Shown one piece after another: positions 63,938-64,000 of a DNA stretch of 64,000 nt. The notes beneath the pieces are model-generated. The model did not search any database. It was not told where the DNA came from and saw only the letters and a list, made by a program, of their open reading frames with translations. Every line of letters begins with the position of its first letter. Within the stretch, counting starts at the first letter, position 1. Both the position numbers and the translations under genes were made by a program. This stretch comes from an uncultured bacterium (GTDB lineage Bacteria; Verrucomicrobiota; Verrucomicrobiia; CAIQCK01). The stretch is taken from contig CAIQCK010000010.1 in NCBI GenBank assembly GCA_903870275.1, positions 1-64,000 of the forward strand, read 5' to 3'.

Positions 63938-64000
63938 GGGTCTTTTCGTGTGTTTCGTGTGATTCGTGGTTCCGATTCGCTCAGCTCTTGCTGATCCACT

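Overview
GC-rich bacterial chromosomal window. Gene content and repeat style suggest Verrucomicrobiota or a relative (inference only). Main content: (i) 12.3-31.5 kb, a co-directional redox supercluster: MvhDGA-type [NiFe] hydrogenase, HdrD-like Fe-S protein, EtfBA, a membrane ETF:quinone-oxidoreductase-like HdrD protein, HdrA, an embedded three-gene two-component cassette, HdrC, HdrB, a formate-dehydrogenase-like molybdopterin protein that has lost the FDH catalytic residues, and sulfhydrogenase beta/gamma-like subunits. (ii) 31.5-40.1 kb, a membrane-bound group-4-type [NiFe] hydrogenase module: maturation protease, two tandem antiporter-like subunits, NuoCD-, NuoH-, NuoI- and NuoB-like subunits, and HypA. 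(iii) A flank rich in mobile and repeat DNA at 0-10 kb: a RAYT/REPtron, a decayed RAYT copy, a Vsr/DUF559-like nuclease with homing-endonuclease-type repeats, and an IS110 element. The IS110 bridge RNA target and donor guides can be read from the sequence and match both element junctions; the insertion sits in a REP-like palindrome. (iv) Housekeeping genes: thiC with a TPP riboswitch and terminator, hisA/hisH, a PDH complex (aceE/aceF/lpd), citrate synthase, PAS kinases. (v) Glycan-related secreted enzymes. No CRISPR array, rRNA or tRNA was recognised.
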